DNA of 64,000 nt from Chryseobacterium sp. 52 (GCF_002754245.1 NZ_PEEX01000001.1:992001-1056000), one strand, 5' to 3'. Numbered from the stretch's first letter, positions 8,684-18,339 are shown. Notes: generated by a model not told the origin, from the sequence alone. Translations and numbers: made by a program.

Positions 8684-9586
8684 ATGAAAAAAATTATAAG
8701 CCTATTCTTGCTGCTTTTTATATATAATCTGAGTTTTTCCCAGGAACTGCTTGCAACGGTACAGATCAACTCCCAGCAGCTGGGGGGAAGTAACCAGCAG
8801 GCTTACAAAGCTCTGGAAAAAAGTCTCAGAGACTTTATTAACAATACAAGCTGGACAGGAAAGAAACTTCAGAACTTTGAAAAGATAAAATGTAATTTTT
8901 CGGTTGTTATTGCTGAAAGAGACGGAAACAGATTCAAAGGCAGCATTGTGATCCAGGCAGTACGTCCGGTTTATAATACCAGCTATGAATCTCCCCTGAT
9001 CAACCTTCAGGACCAGAGATTTGCATTCGAATATATTGAAAATGAAAACCTGGTATTTAACGAAAGACAATTCTCCGGAAAAAATCTGATTGATGTTGTA
9101 AGTTTTTACGTGTACGTAATTTTGGGGTACGATGCAGACAGCTTCCAGTCTATGGGAGGGGCGCAATGGTTTACAAAAGCCCAGCAGATTGCCCAAAATT
9201 CCCAAAACAGGAACTATGAAGGATGGAATGTCATCAACGAGCCTAGAAGCCGTACAATACTCATCAATGAAATTATCAATCCGAACTGGAGCCAATTGCG
9301 CTCCACGATGTATACCTATCACAGAGCGGGGCTGGATAACCTTTTCAATCAGGATCAGACAGCAGCGAAAAAAGTAATTTTTGATGCTTTAATGCAGTTG
9401 AAAATGTATGAAAACTCTTTTCAGCAGTCCTATTATTTCAATCTGTTTCTGGACAATAAAAGCGATGAGATCTTCAATGTATTCAATTCCGGAAACAATG
9501 GGGGACTTGTGATCAATGATCTTAAACAGTTGATGATGGTCTTTACCCCTAAATACTCGGATAATAAATGGAGCAAATGGAAATAA
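8684..9586 (+). CDS. DUF4835 family secreted protein (possible T9SS component PorD)
   Basis: A 300-residue protein with a cleavable signal peptide (residues 1-19, ending SFSQ) and no lipobox, hence periplasmic or outer-membrane associated. The sequence, including SYESPLINLQDQRF, FSGKNLIDVVSFYVYVILGYDADSF and the C-terminal VFTPKYSDNKW, is that of the DUF4835 family found throughout flavobacteria next to coaBC and recN. I recall that some recent annotations call this family the type IX secretion protein PorD; I cannot verify that here. The three T9SS cargo proteins in this window show that the secretion system is present. It lies 37 bp after coaBC. Confidence 0.75.
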   Translation: MKKIISLFLLLFIYNLSFSQELLATVQINSQQLGGSNQQAYKALEKSLRDFINNTSWTGKKLQNFEKIKCNFSVVIAERDGNRFKGSIVIQAVRPVYNTSYESPLINLQDQRFAFEYIENENLVFNERQFSGKNLIDVVSFYVYVILGYDADSFQSMGGAQWFTKAQQIAQNSQNRNYEGWNVINEPRSRTILINEIINPNWSQLRSTMYTYHRAGLDNLFNQDQTAAKKVIFDALMQLKMYENSFQQSYYFNLFLDNKSDEIFNVFNSGNNGGLVINDLKQLMMVFTPKYSDNKWSKWK

Positions 9587-9605
9587 GATCCGCCCGCTTT
9601 TGCTA

Positions 9606-9635
9606 TTGAATACCGAATACTAAATTCTATATTTG
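9606..9635 (+). promoter_or_regulatory. Promoter of recN
   Basis: TTG at 9606-9608 and TATATTTG at 9628-9635 are separated by 19 bp, an excellent match to the Bacteroidota consensus TTTG-N19-21-TAnnTTTG. recN starts at 9664, so transcription would begin about 20 bases upstream of the start codon. Confidence 0.7.
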
Positions 9636-9663
9636 CATTACTTAAAGTAATCAGTTATAATCC

Positions 9664-11313
9664 ATGCTTTCGAGAATTTACATTAAAAATTTTGCCTTGA
9701 TTGATACTCTTGAAGTATCATTGAATAACGGTCTGCAGGTAATTACCGGAGAGACCGGAGCGGGGAAATCTATTATTTTGGGGGCCTTAAGGCTCATTCT
9801 CGGAGAAAGAGCAGAAGCAAAATCTGTTTCTAAATCTGAAGAAAAAAGTATTGTAGAAACTGAGTTTGCCTTAAACAATCAGTTCAAAAAATTCTTTATT
9901 GAAAATGATCTGGACTATGAACACCAGACCATCATCAGACGAGAAATTCTTCCTTCGGGAAAATCCAGAGCGTTCATCAATGATGTGCCGGTAACCCTGG
10001 ATGTGCTTAAAGAATTGTCTTCGAAATTAATTGATATTCATTCCCAGTTTGAAACCTCAAATCTTTTTACGTCAGAATATCAGTTTAAAATTATTGACGG
10101 ACTTTCAGAAAATAAAAAGATTATTGAAGACTATCAGAATGAATTTTCTGACTTTCAGAGTTTGAAAATACAGCTTAAAAGACTTCAGACTCAGCTTTCT
10201 GAAAATAGAAAAGAAAGTGACTATAAAGAGTTTTTGCTGAACGAACTGGAGGAACTGAAATTGGATGATGTAGATTATGAAGATCTGCAGAATCAGCTTT
10301 CTGTGCAGGAGAATGCCGAAATGATCTCCGAAAACCTTGTACAGATCCTGTCACGATTCCATCAGGAAGAAGTGGGAATTCTTTCCTTCTTTAATGAAGC
10401 TAAAAATAAACTGTCCAGAATTTCTGAAGTCTCAAACAGTTTTACAGAACTTGACGAAAGGCTTGAAACTTCGTTTTTAGAACTGAAAGACATCATTTCC
10501 GAACTTGAAAATGAGTCGGAAAGGATAGAAATTGATCCTGCAAACCTGGCGATCCTTGTCGAACTGAATAATAAGATTAATGCCCTGTTTTTAAAGCATA
10601 ATGTTTCTGATATCAATGAATTGAAAGAACTCAGAGATCAGCTGGCAGGCGAGCAGAAAGGCGCTTCAGAACTTGAAGATCATATTGCTGAGATCGAAGA
10701 AAATATTTCCAAAAAAGAAAAAACGCTTCAGTCTCTTGCCGAAAAACTTTCAAAAAACAGGAAAAAATCTATTCCTGTCTTTATTAAAAAAGCAGAAGGT
10801 CTTTTGAAAAAACTGGGACTTGAAAAAGCCAAAGTTGATATTGAACTTCAGGATACCCCGGATTTTAATGCATTCGGGAACGAAAATATCCAGTTGCTCT
10901 TTCAGGCCAATTCAGGGTTCCCCTTAAAACCAATTCAGACCGCTATTTCAGGAGGTGAAAGATCCAGAGTCATGCTTGCTGTGAAAAAAATCATTGCAGA
11001 AAGTGATGAGCTTCCAACCCTTATTCTTGATGAAATTGATACCGGAGTTTCAGGAAAAGTAGCCGAAGAAATCGGAAATCTGATGAGAGAAATGTCTGCA
11101 GATATGCAACTGATTGTAATTTCTCATCTTGCCCAGGTTGCGGCCAAAGGAAATAACAATTACAAAGTCGTAAAACATGATGTTTCCGGAAAAACACAGT
11201 CTACCATCATTCCTCTGAACGACGAAGAAAAACTAAACGAAATTGCCCAGCTTCTTTCCGGAAGCAAAATTACTGAGGCTGCACTGGCACAGGCAAAAGA
11301 ATTAATTGGCTAA
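9664..11313 (+). CDS. recN: DNA repair protein RecN
   Basis: A 549-residue SMC-like ATPase of double-strand break repair. The Walker A motif GETGAGKS is at residues 29-36. A long coiled coil covers about 150-390. The C-terminal ATPase half has the ABC signature ISGGERSRV and Walker B with the D-loop in LILDEIDTGVSG, then the H-loop in VISHLAQVA. Length is normal. It has its own promoter (9606-9635), so it can be expressed apart from coaBC even though it sits in the same conserved gene string. Confidence 0.95.
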   Translation: MLSRIYIKNFALIDTLEVSLNNGLQVITGETGAGKSIILGALRLILGERAEAKSVSKSEEKSIVETEFALNNQFKKFFIENDLDYEHQTIIRREILPSGKSRAFINDVPVTLDVLKELSSKLIDIHSQFETSNLFTSEYQFKIIDGLSENKKIIEDYQNEFSDFQSLKIQLKRLQTQLSENRKESDYKEFLLNELEELKLDDVDYEDLQNQLSVQENAEMISENLVQILSRFHQEEVGILSFFNEAKNKLSRISEVSNSFTELDERLETSFLELKDIISELENESERIEIDPANLAILVELNNKINALFLKHNVSDINELKELRDQLAGEQKGASELEDHIAEIEENISKKEKTLQSLAEKLSKNRKKSIPVFIKKAEGLLKKLGLEKAKVDIELQDTPDFNAFGNENIQLLFQANSGFPLKPIQTAISGGERSRVMLAVKKIIAESDELPTLILDEIDTGVSGKVAEEIGNLMREMSADMQLIVISHLAQVAAKGNNNYKVVKHDVSGKTQSTIIPLNDEEKLNEIAQLLSGSKITEAALAQAKELIG

Positions 11314-11363
11314 AAGAACTGTAACATATTTTACATTATATTTACTAATATAAAAACTAAAAT

Positions 11364-12830
11364 ATGTTTCTAAAGTTCCTCAGGCTTGAAATCAAAAGCT
11401 TTTTTCGTGGTACTTCCGTAGGAATGAATCTTGCCATGAAGATTCTTCGTTTTATAGGAATTCTATACTTTATGGCATGCCTGGCAGGAGGTGCTTTTGC
11501 CGCGTTTTATTATGTGAAGGAAGAAATGCATCAGGATCCTTTAAAAATTGTTTCAAAGTTTTTAGTCGCTGCATGGGCAGTAGACCTGATCATAAAGTAC
11601 ATCTGGCAGGAAATGTCTACCCAGAACATCAAACCCTTTCTCAGTATGAATATTCCCAGAAATATGCTGGTTAATTATATGCTTGTAAAGACCTTTCTTT
11701 CGGCATTAGGCTGGCTGAATTCTCTGTTCTTCATCACATTCTCTGTTATTGCTCTATTCAACGGGTATAGTATTTTAGGTATTTTGGCTTGGTTTATTGG
11801 GGTTTCTTTACTGTTTTACCTTAATAATTTCATCAATATACTTTTTAATAATAAAGAAACCGTTGCCATTATTATAGGCGGTCTGTTTGCAGCTATAGGC
11901 GGTCTTGCGTATTATAATATCGTACCTGTACTTTCTTACTCAGAAAAATTCATATATAGTTTCTACGAAAGCCCTTACTTTATAATAATTCCTGTTGTAT
12001 TGTTTCTGGGATTGTGGAGAATCTGTTTTAAGTATGTCCGTAAAGAGTTTTACCTTGATCAGGGTCTGGAAGCCAAAAAAGATTTCGGAAAAACGGAAAA
12101 TATTGCATTCTTAAATAAATATGGCGTTATCGGAACATTTATTAATAATGATATTAAAATGTTGAGACGTAATAAAGTAACAAAGGGAATTCTGATCGGA
12201 AGCTTCTTTTTCCTTTTTTACGGAATGCTGATGTTTACTTCTACAATATATAAAACACCTGCCATGATGATGTTTATGGGACTGTTTGTGACAGGAGGGT
12301 TTCAGTTTCTGTTTGGACAGAGAGTTCCGGCTTTTGACAGCTCATATTATCCGTTGATGATGACACTGAATGTTCCCTATAAAGAATATCTTAAAGCAAA
12401 ATGGTGGCTGATTAATATTGTGACGGCAGCGTCCATTGTCATTGCATTATTTTACGTGTACTTCGGTTGGGAACTGTATGTAACATTTTTTGCAGCAGGA
12501 TTATATAATATCGGAGTGAATTCCCAGCTTACACTTTGGTCCGGAGCATTTAATAAAAACCAGATCGACCTTAATTCAAAAGAAAAACGGATAGGGCAGA
12601 AAAACAGCTTTAATCTGAAATCAATGCTTTTGCTGATTCCTAAAATGCTGCTTCCGATGGGCGTTTTTGCACTGTCGAAATACTTTTTTGGAATTACGGC
12701 AGGAGTAGCAAGTATTGCCGTTGTAGGACTGGTAGGATTTTTATTCAGAGAAAAAATATTCGATATCATTGTAAAACAGTATAAAAGAGAAAAATACAGT
12801 ACACTGGATGCATTTAAAAATAAAGACTAA
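11364..12830 (+). CDS. DUF5687 family ABC-exporter membrane protein
   Basis: A 488-residue polytopic membrane protein with about ten hydrophobic segments and positively charged cytoplasmic loops. It matches DUF5687, the Bacteroidota membrane subunit that pairs with a dedicated ABC ATPase; characteristic parts are the N-terminal FLRLEIKSFFRG and PFLSMNIPRNMLVNYMLVKT. The ATPase gene starts three bases after its stop, so the two form one exporter. The substrate is unknown. It begins 50 bp after recN with no terminator between them. Confidence 0.8.
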   Translation: MFLKFLRLEIKSFFRGTSVGMNLAMKILRFIGILYFMACLAGGAFAAFYYVKEEMHQDPLKIVSKFLVAAWAVDLIIKYIWQEMSTQNIKPFLSMNIPRNMLVNYMLVKTFLSALGWLNSLFFITFSVIALFNGYSILGILAWFIGVSLLFYLNNFINILFNNKETVAIIIGGLFAAIGGLAYYNIVPVLSYSEKFIYSFYESPYFIIIPVVLFLGLWRICFKYVRKEFYLDQGLEAKKDFGKTENIAFLNKYGVIGTFINNDIKMLRRNKVTKGILIGSFFFLFYGMLMFTSTIYKTPAMMMFMGLFVTGGFQFLFGQRVPAFDSSYYPLMMTLNVPYKEYLKAKWWLINIVTAASIVIALFYVYFGWELYVTFFAAGLYNIGVNSQLTLWSGAFNKNQIDLNSKEKRIGQKNSFNLKSMLLLIPKMLLPMGVFALSKYFFGITAGVASIAVVGLVGFLFREKIFDIIVKQYKREKYSTLDAFKNKD

Positions 12831-12833
12831 ACT

Positions 12834-13553
12834 ATGATTACCATCAATAATTTATCTAAGACATACGGAACTGCTACAGTTCTTAATATAGAGCACCTTG
12901 AAATTCCTAACGGTGAAACTTTTGGACTGGTAGGAAATAACGGGGCAGGAAAGACCACTCTTTTCAGCCTTATGCTTGATCTGATCCAGCCTACAACTGG
13001 TTTTGTGAGTATTGACGGGATCAGGGTCAATGAGTCCGAAGCCTGGAAAAATAAAGTCTCAGCCTTCGTAGATGATACTTTCCTGATCGGTTATCTGACC
13101 CCTGAAGAATATTTCTATTTTATCGGTGAACTGAGAGGACAAAATAAAGCCTCCATAGATGAATTTCTGAAACCTTTCCATGATTTTTTCAACGGAGAGA
13201 TTCTGAATTCAGGGAAATATGTCCGTGATTTATCAAAAGGAAACCAGAAAAAAGTAGGAATTGTAGGAGCCGTTATTGGAAATCCGGAGATTATTATCCT
13301 TGATGAACCTTTTGCCAACCTGGATCCTTCTACCCAGATCAAACTTAAAAATTTAATTAAAGAACTCTCCAAACAGGACGGTGTTACTTTTCTGATCTCA
13401 AGCCATGATCTTTCACACACCACAGAAGTCTGCAACAGAATTGTCGTGGTCAACAAAGGACTGCTTGTAAAAGATATCAAGACCAATCCGGAAACATTAA
13501 AGGACCTCGAACAGTATTTTGCAGATCAGGTTGCTTCGCCTTCTGCTGTTTAA
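12834..13553 (+). CDS. ABC transporter ATP-binding protein
   Basis: A 239-residue ATPase: Walker A GNNGAGKT at residues 34-41, ABC signature DLSKGNQKKVG at about 132-142, Walker B IIILDEPFANLD at about 153-164 and the switch His in ISSHDLSH. Of the known types it most resembles the ATPases of the CcmA/NatA exporter group. It starts three bases after the DUF5687 membrane-protein gene and should energise it. It may be co-transcribed with the Dyp peroxidase gene 20 bp downstream. The substrate cannot be deduced. Confidence 0.92.
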   Translation: MITINNLSKTYGTATVLNIEHLEIPNGETFGLVGNNGAGKTTLFSLMLDLIQPTTGFVSIDGIRVNESEAWKNKVSAFVDDTFLIGYLTPEEYFYFIGELRGQNKASIDEFLKPFHDFFNGEILNSGKYVRDLSKGNQKKVGIVGAVIGNPEIIILDEPFANLDPSTQIKLKNLIKELSKQDGVTFLISSHDLSHTTEVCNRIVVVNKGLLVKDIKTNPETLKDLEQYFADQVASPSAV

Positions 13554-13573
13554 TTTAATTCAAATCAAAAATA

Positions 13574-14509
13574 ATGAGCATAGAATCACAAAATGTCACG
13601 GATTATCCCAACAGCAACACTATTTTTATGGTGTGGCAACTTCATGAAAGTCCGACCCTGAAAGATGCTTTTCAACAGCTTTGTGCTTTAGTTCTCAATC
13701 TTAATAATTCCGTTTTCAACAGATTTCCGGACAGCAGGGCAAGTTGTGTCATGGGAATTGGTGGTGAAGCCTGGAAAAAGCTGGAACTCCCAACACCGCT
13801 ACCTAAAGAACTGGCCGTTTTTGAAGAAATTAAAGGAGTAAAGCATACCGCAGTTTCTACGCCAGGAGACCTTCATTTTCACTTAAGAGCGGATAATAAA
13901 AGCCTTATTTTTGATATGGCGATTGAAATCTCAAAACTATTAAGCCCTGTTGCTGAAAGTATTCTTGAGATCCATGGATTCAAATATTGGGATGCCCGTT
14001 CTATTCTCGGTTTTGTAGACGGAACAGAAAATCCGCACGGAGAAGACCGTGATTATTTTGCAAAAATAGGAGATGAAGACCTGCAGTATAAAGGAGGAAG
14101 CTATTTATTCGTTCAGAAATATATCCACAATATGGACGCCTGGAAAAGCCTTTCCTCGGAAGAGCAGGAAAAAGTAATAGGAAGGTCTAAAGAAAATGAT
14201 ATTGAAATGTCTGATGCTGTAAAGCCGTCCAATTCTCACATTGCTCTAGCCAATATTGAAGGTGAAAACGGGGAGGAGCTTAAGATTGTAAGAGATAATA
14301 TGCCTTTCGGAAGTCCCTCTTCCAATGAATTCGGAACTTATTTTATTGCTTATGCCAGTACGTTCAGCACAACGAAGAAAATGCTGACCAATATGTTCAT
14401 CGGAGATCCGCCGGGGAATTATGATAGAATTTTAGACTTCAGCACTGCAGTTACCGGAACACTTTTCTTTGTTCCTACCAGAAATATGCTGGATGAATTT
14501 TCGGGATAA
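13574..14509 (+). CDS. Dyp-type haem peroxidase
   Basis: A 311-residue dye-decolourising peroxidase, which uses haem and hydrogen peroxide to oxidise bulky substrates. The family signature GFVDGTENP is at about residues 146-154, including the catalytic Asp of GxxDG. The C-terminal half carries the conserved arrangement NMPFGSPSSNEFGTYFIAYA, then a long helix. It has no signal peptide or Tat motif, so it is cytosolic, like P- or B-type members. No encapsulin gene is adjacent. It lies 20 bp after an ABC ATPase gene and is followed by a hairpin terminator. Confidence 0.9.
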   Translation: MSIESQNVTDYPNSNTIFMVWQLHESPTLKDAFQQLCALVLNLNNSVFNRFPDSRASCVMGIGGEAWKKLELPTPLPKELAVFEEIKGVKHTAVSTPGDLHFHLRADNKSLIFDMAIEISKLLSPVAESILEIHGFKYWDARSILGFVDGTENPHGEDRDYFAKIGDEDLQYKGGSYLFVQKYIHNMDAWKSLSSEEQEKVIGRSKENDIEMSDAVKPSNSHIALANIEGENGEELKIVRDNMPFGSPSSNEFGTYFIAYASTFSTTKKMLTNMFIGDPPGNYDRILDFSTAVTGTLFFVPTRNMLDEFSG

Positions 14510-14517
14510 TAAAAAGA

Positions 14518-14545
14518 CCGGAAATATACTTTCCGGCCCCTTTTA
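14518..14545 (+). terminator. Hairpin terminator after the Dyp peroxidase gene
   Basis: CCGGAAA (14518-14524) pairs with TTTCCGG (14530-14536) around a 5-nt loop, followed by CCCCTTTT. It is in the expected place for the + strand message and also separates it from the minus-strand peptide gene. Confidence 0.75.
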
Positions 14546-14554
14546 TCAATTATT

Positions 14555-14761
14555 TTAAATAGGATCTTCCTGTATCGGAACTGCACACATATCAACATGC
14601 ACCATACACATTCCCTGACACGGATTGTCTGTAGGAACAGTGCAGCACGCATAATAGCCGTTGTACTGGGTAAGATACCAGTTAGGAGGGCAGCGTGGAA
14701 TAACAGCCCCTCCAAATACTTCTTTCAGGCTAGTTCTGTTGAATTTTTTTAGATTTTTCAT
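14555..14761 (-). CDS. GG-leader, cysteine-rich bacteriocin-like peptide
   Basis: A 68-residue protein. Residues 1-18 (MKNLKKFNRTSLKEVFGG) form a classic double-glycine leader: basic, amphipathic and ending in GG, the cleavage site of peptidase-containing ABC exporters. The predicted 50-residue mature part has six Cys (one single, a CC pair and three more), two Trp/Tyr-rich stretches and an acidic end. I associate this leader type with the bacteriocin-like peptides common in Chryseobacterium. The ATG at 14761 was chosen because it starts the leader; an earlier ATG adds only seven residues. No maturation enzyme or exporter is adjacent. A 6-bp inverted repeat (ATTAGT/ACTAAT, 14765-14770 and 14781-14786) lies just upstream. 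Confidence 0.7.
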   Translation of the reverse strand: MKNLKKFNRTSLKEVFGGAVIPRCPPNWYLTQYNGYYACCTVPTDNPCQGMCMVHVDMCAVPIQEDPI

Positions 14762-14854
14762 AAGATTAGTTTTGTATATCACTAATATATGAAAAAATAG
14801 AATTCCAAAATTTATTTTGATAAAAAATTGTAATTCAGTGCTTTAATAAAAATA

Positions 14855-14879
14855 AAAACCCCAGAATTTCTGAGGTTTT
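14855..14879 (-). terminator. Hairpin terminator of fumC
   Basis: The arms 14855-14866 and 14868-14879 (AAAACCCCAGAA and TTCTGAGGTTTT) pair apart from one C/A mismatch. The left flank is A-rich, giving a U-rich tail on the minus strand, as needed for fumC, which ends at 14909. Confidence 0.75.
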
Positions 14880-14908
14880 TCTAACATATAATTTATATTG
14901 AATTCATA

Positions 14909-16303
14909 TTATTTAAGGCTTCCTACCATATCTTCCGGCTTCACCCATTCATCAAACTGCTCAGCAGTTAAAAAGCCAAGATTTACAGCCTCTTCTTTTA
15001 AAGTCGTTCCATTCTTGTGAGCTGTTTTTGCAATTTTTGCTGCATTTTCATACCCGATATGAGTGTTTAAAGCAGTAACAAGCATTAACGATTTATCTAC
15101 CAGTTCTTTAATTCTCTCATGGTTCGGTTCAATACCTTCTGCACAATGATCATTGAAAGAAATACACGCATCCGCGATCAATTGAGCAGACTGCAGAAAG
15201 TTGTAAGCCATAACAGGTTTGAATACATTCAGTTCATAATTACCCTGTGTTCCAGCAAAAGAAATAGTTGTGTCATTTCCTAAAACCTGAGCGCAAACCA
15301 TTGTCAAGGCCTCATTTTGTGTAGGATTTACTTTCCCAGGCATAATAGAAGATCCCGGCTCATTTTCAGGAATATGGATTTCCCCGATTCCGGAACGCGG
15401 TCCCGAAGCCAGTAATCTGATATCCTGAGCTATTTTAAATAAGGAAACAGCCAGTTGTTTTAAAGCTCCGTGAGACTCTACAATAGCATCATGAGCCGCT
15501 AAAGCTTCAAATTTATTCTCAGCCGTTACGAAAGGATGATCTGTAAACTTAGCAATATACTCAGCTACTTTTACATCATAACCATTCGGAGTATTCAATC
15601 CGGTACCTACGGCAGTTCCGCCTAAAGCAAGTTCAGAAAGGTGAGGAAGCGTATTTTTTAAAGCCCTTAAACCAAATTCAAGCTGAGCTCTGTATCCTGA
15701 AAATTCCTGTCCGAGAGTAAGTGGAGTAGCATCCATAAGATGGGTTCTCCCGATCTTTACAATATCTTTAAAAGCTTCTGCTTTGGCTGCAATGGTATTT
15801 TTTAATTTTTCAACAGCCGGAATTGTTACTTCTACCACCTTTTTATAGGCAGCAATATGCATTGCGGTTGGATACGTGTCATTGGAAGACTGAGATTTAT
15901 TCACATCATCATTAGGATGAATTTCAGAGTGGCCACCTAAAGTTCCGCCGTTATTAACGTGAGCTCTGTTGGAAACAACTTCATTGATATTCATATTCGA
16001 CTGTGTTCCTGAACCCGTCTGCCAGATTACTAATGGAAATTGATCATTGAGTTTTCCTTCTAAGATCTCTTCACATACCTTAGCGATCATATCTCTTTTT
16101 TCTGCAGGAAGAACACCAAGATCAGTGTTTGTATAGGCTGCTGCTTTCTTTAAATAAGCAAAAGCTTCAATGATTTCGTGAGGCATAGAACCTTCAGGCC
16201 CGATTTTAAAATTATTTCTTGAACGCTCAGTCTGTGCCCCCCAAAACTTGTCTGCAGGCACCTGAACCTCTCCCATAGTGTCTTTTTCGATTCTGTAATT
16301 CAT
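14909..16303 (-). CDS. fumC: Class II fumarate hydratase
   Basis: A 464-residue iron-independent fumarase interconverting fumarate and L-malate in the citric acid cycle. The superfamily signature [15 protein letters not shown] is present, as are [33 protein letters not shown] and [14 protein letters not shown], which together identify FumC rather than aspartase or argininosuccinate lyase. I start it at the ATG at 16303 ([16 protein letters not shown]), giving the normal family length; the open frame extends 21 codons further upstream without similarity to the family. It is divergent from a class I fumarase gene. Confidence 0.93.
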   Translation of the reverse strand: MNYRIEKDTMGEVQVPADKFWGAQTERSRNNFKIGPEGSMPHEIIEAFAYLKKAAAYTNTDLGVLPAEKRDMIAKVCEEILEGKLNDQFPLVIWQTGSGTQSNMNINEVVSNRAHVNNGGTLGGHSEIHPNDDVNKSQSSNDTYPTAMHIAAYKKVVEVTIPAVEKLKNTIAAKAEAFKDIVKIGRTHLMDATPLTLGQEFSGYRAQLEFGLRALKNTLPHLSELALGGTAVGTGLNTPNGYDVKVAEYIAKFTDHPFVTAENKFEALAAHDAIVESHGALKQLAVSLFKIAQDIRLLASGPRSGIGEIHIPENEPGSSIMPGKVNPTQNEALTMVCAQVLGNDTTISFAGTQGNYELNVFKPVMAYNFLQSAQLIADACISFNDHCAEGIEPNHERIKELVDKSLMLVTALNTHIGYENAAKIAKTAHKNGTTLKEEAVNLGFLTAEQFDEWVKPEDMVGSLK

Positions 16304-16638
16304 TGTGATTGAAATTTTTATAATCAGTTTGTTTCTAAACCACAAAAGGAACAAAAGCTCTTTCAAATATTTTAATACAGATAAGAAAGTTAAAATGCTA
16401 CTTGTTCATCAGCTGAAAAATCAAAGCTTTTTAGAAAACGAAAGCATTCTTTTGGTTGTATGAATTTTAACTTTAAAACTTAAGTGTTAGACTTTTGCGG
16501 CTTAATAAATTAATTTTTATAAAGTTAATCATAAACCCAGAATCACGCAATTTATAACCATTATAAATATCAATATGGATGAGTGATTTTGCTCATGTTT
16601 TTTTAGGGATGACGTATTTTTGCACAAACAAAAATTGA
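16304..16638. other. Intergenic region between the two fumarase genes
   Basis: This 335-bp stretch separates the divergent fumC and class I fumarase genes. It is AT-rich and contains the promoter of the class I gene at 16587-16622. I see no gene in it. The fumC promoter must also lie here but I find no clean consensus on the minus strand. Confidence 0.6.
16587..16622 (+). promoter_or_regulatory. Promoter of the class I fumarase gene
   Basis: TTTTG at 16587-16591 and TATTTTTG at 16615-16622 are separated by 23 bp. The -7 element is perfect; the spacing is slightly long for the Bacteroidota consensus. The ATG follows at 16639, so the 5' leader is very short. Confidence 0.6.
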
Positions 16639-18246
16639 ATGGATTTTAGATATCAGGATCCGTATCCGATCCAGAAAGATGATACGGTGTATAAAAAATT
16701 GACATCAGACTATGTAAAGGTTGAAAAATTAGGAGACAGAGAGATTCTGACCATTGATCCGAAGGCACTGGAGCTTTTGGCCGAAGAAGCTATGGCTGAT
16801 GTTTCTTTCATGCTGCGTTCTTCTCACCTGGAAAGTCTTAGAAAAATTATCGATGATCCGGAAGCTACAGATAATGACAGATTCGTAGCCTATAACCTGT
16901 TGCAGAATGCTGCGGTAGCTGTTGAAGGAGCACTTCCTTCATGCCAGGATACGGGTACGGCCATTGTGATGGGGAAAAAGGGAGAAAGTGTATACACCGG
17001 AGTTGATGATGGCGAGTTTTTAAGCAAAGGAATTTACAATACCTATCAGAAAAGAAACCTTAGATATTCTCAGGTCGTTCCTTTGACCATGTTTGAAGAA
17101 AAAAACTCAGGATCAAACCTTCCGGCACAAATTGATATTTATGCTAAAAAAGGAGATTACTACGAGTTTTTATTTTTAACGAAAGGAGGAGGATCTGCCA
17201 ATAAAACATTCTTATATCAAAAGACAAAATCATTATTGAATGAAAAGTCTCTTGAAGCATTTGTTAAAGAAAGAATTTCAGACCTTGGAACCGCTGCATG
17301 TCCGCCTTATCACCTGGCACTTGTTATTGGAGGAACTTCTGCTGAAGCGAATCTGGCTGCCGTGAAAAAAGCATCTGCAAAATATTACGATAACCTTCCG
17401 ACAGAAGGAAATGAAGGAGGACAGGCATTCAGAGACCTTGAATGGGAAGCTAAAGTTCAGAAGATCTGCCAGGAAAGTGCAATCGGAGCCCAGTTTGGAG
17501 GAAAATACCTTACCCATGACGTAAGAGTAATCAGACTTCCGCGTCACGCAGCTTCTTGTCCGGTAGGAATGGGGGTTTCATGTTCTGCAGACAGAAATAT
17601 CAAAGGTAAAATCACGAAAGACGGTATTTTCCTTGAGCAGCTTGAAGAAAATCCAAAAAGATTTTTACCCGATACACCACCACATCTGGAAGAGGCTGTG
17701 GAAATCAATTTGAACAAACCAATGCCGGAAATATTGGCTGAGTTATCAAAATATCCAATCAAAACACGATTAAAATTAAACGGAACGCTGATCGTTGCCA
17801 GAGATATTGCGCATGCAAAAATCAAAGAGATCATCGACAGTGGGCAACCCATTCCGGAATATTTTAAAAACCACCCGATCTACTATGCAGGGCCCGCAAA
17901 AACTCCGGAAGGAATGGCTTCGGGAAGTTTCGGACCTACAACAGCCGGAAGAATGGATGTCTATGTTGACGAATTCCAGAGCCATGGCGGGAGTATGATT
18001 ATGCTGGCCAAAGGAAACAGAAGCAAGGACGTTACCAATGCCTGTGGTAAATATGGAGGTTTTTATCTGGGATCCATCGGAGGTCCGGCTGCTATTCTTG
18101 CCAAAGACAATATCGTATCCGTAGATATCGTAGATTTCCCTGAATTAGGAATGGAAGCCGTAAGAAAAATTGAGGTAAAAGACTTCCCTGCATTCATCAT
18201 TACGGATGATAAAGGCAACGATTTTTTTGCAAATCTTGCTCACTAA
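16639..18246 (+). CDS. Class I fumarate hydratase (iron-sulfur)
   Basis: A 535-residue [4Fe-4S] fumarase of the FumA/FumB single-chain type. The three cluster-binding Cys are recognisable: C102 in [10 protein letters not shown], one in the region of 307 (CPVGMGVSC) and the Cys of NACGKYGG near residue 466. The C-terminal part carries [21 protein letters not shown] and [11 protein letters not shown], the beta-domain signature. Class I enzymes are oxygen-sensitive, so pairing it with an iron-independent FumC next door gives activity under different oxygen or iron conditions. A hairpin that also contains a promoter follows the stop. Confidence 0.93.
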   Translation: MDFRYQDPYPIQKDDTVYKKLTSDYVKVEKLGDREILTIDPKALELLAEEAMADVSFMLRSSHLESLRKIIDDPEATDNDRFVAYNLLQNAAVAVEGALPSCQDTGTAIVMGKKGESVYTGVDDGEFLSKGIYNTYQKRNLRYSQVVPLTMFEEKNSGSNLPAQIDIYAKKGDYYEFLFLTKGGGSANKTFLYQKTKSLLNEKSLEAFVKERISDLGTAACPPYHLALVIGGTSAEANLAAVKKASAKYYDNLPTEGNEGGQAFRDLEWEAKVQKICQESAIGAQFGGKYLTHDVRVIRLPRHAASCPVGMGVSCSADRNIKGKITKDGIFLEQLEENPKRFLPDTPPHLEEAVEINLNKPMPEILAELSKYPIKTRLKLNGTLIVARDIAHAKIKEIIDSGQPIPEYFKNHPIYYAGPAKTPEGMASGSFGPTTAGRMDVYVDEFQSHGGSMIMLAKGNRSKDVTNACGKYGGFYLGSIGGPAAILAKDNIVSVDIVDFPELGMEAVRKIEVKDFPAFIITDDKGNDFFANLAH

Positions 18247-18271
18247 TTAGTTTAAAATCAAAATAAATTAT

Positions 18272-18319
18272 AAAATAGGACTTGTATCTTTTGTGTACAC
18301 CGCAAAAAAGTCCTATTTT
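18272..18319 (+). terminator. Long hairpin after the fumarase gene, overlapping a promoter
   Basis: AAAATAGGACTT (18272-18283) pairs perfectly with AAGTCCTATTTT (18308-18319). Inside, TTTTG (18289-18293) pairs with CAAAA (18303-18307) and a 9-nt loop, with a 5-nt bulge on the left. The right arm ends in a T-run. It could terminate the fumarase message, but its right arm is also the -7 element of the next promoter. Confidence 0.6.
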
Positions 18320-18321
18320 TG
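18290..18321 (+). promoter_or_regulatory. Promoter of the small His-tailed membrane protein gene
   Basis: TTTG (18290-18293) and TATTTTTG (18314-18321) are separated by 20 bp, a near-perfect Bacteroidota promoter. Both elements lie inside the inverted repeat 18272-18319. The ATG is at 18340. Confidence 0.7.
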
Positions 18322-18339
18322 CCTAAAATCTTTAAGAGA

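Noticed and set aside
8702..9322. 206-residue open frame opposite the DUF4835 gene
   Set aside because: No signal, motif or promoter; the plus-strand gene has a good signal peptide and conserved gene context.
16304..16366. Upstream extension of fumC
   Set aside because: The added 21 residues are not found in fumarases; ATG 16303 gives the normal length.
18319..18339. TTG start for the small His-tailed membrane protein
   Set aside because: The TTG is part of the -7 element and would lie before the transcription start.
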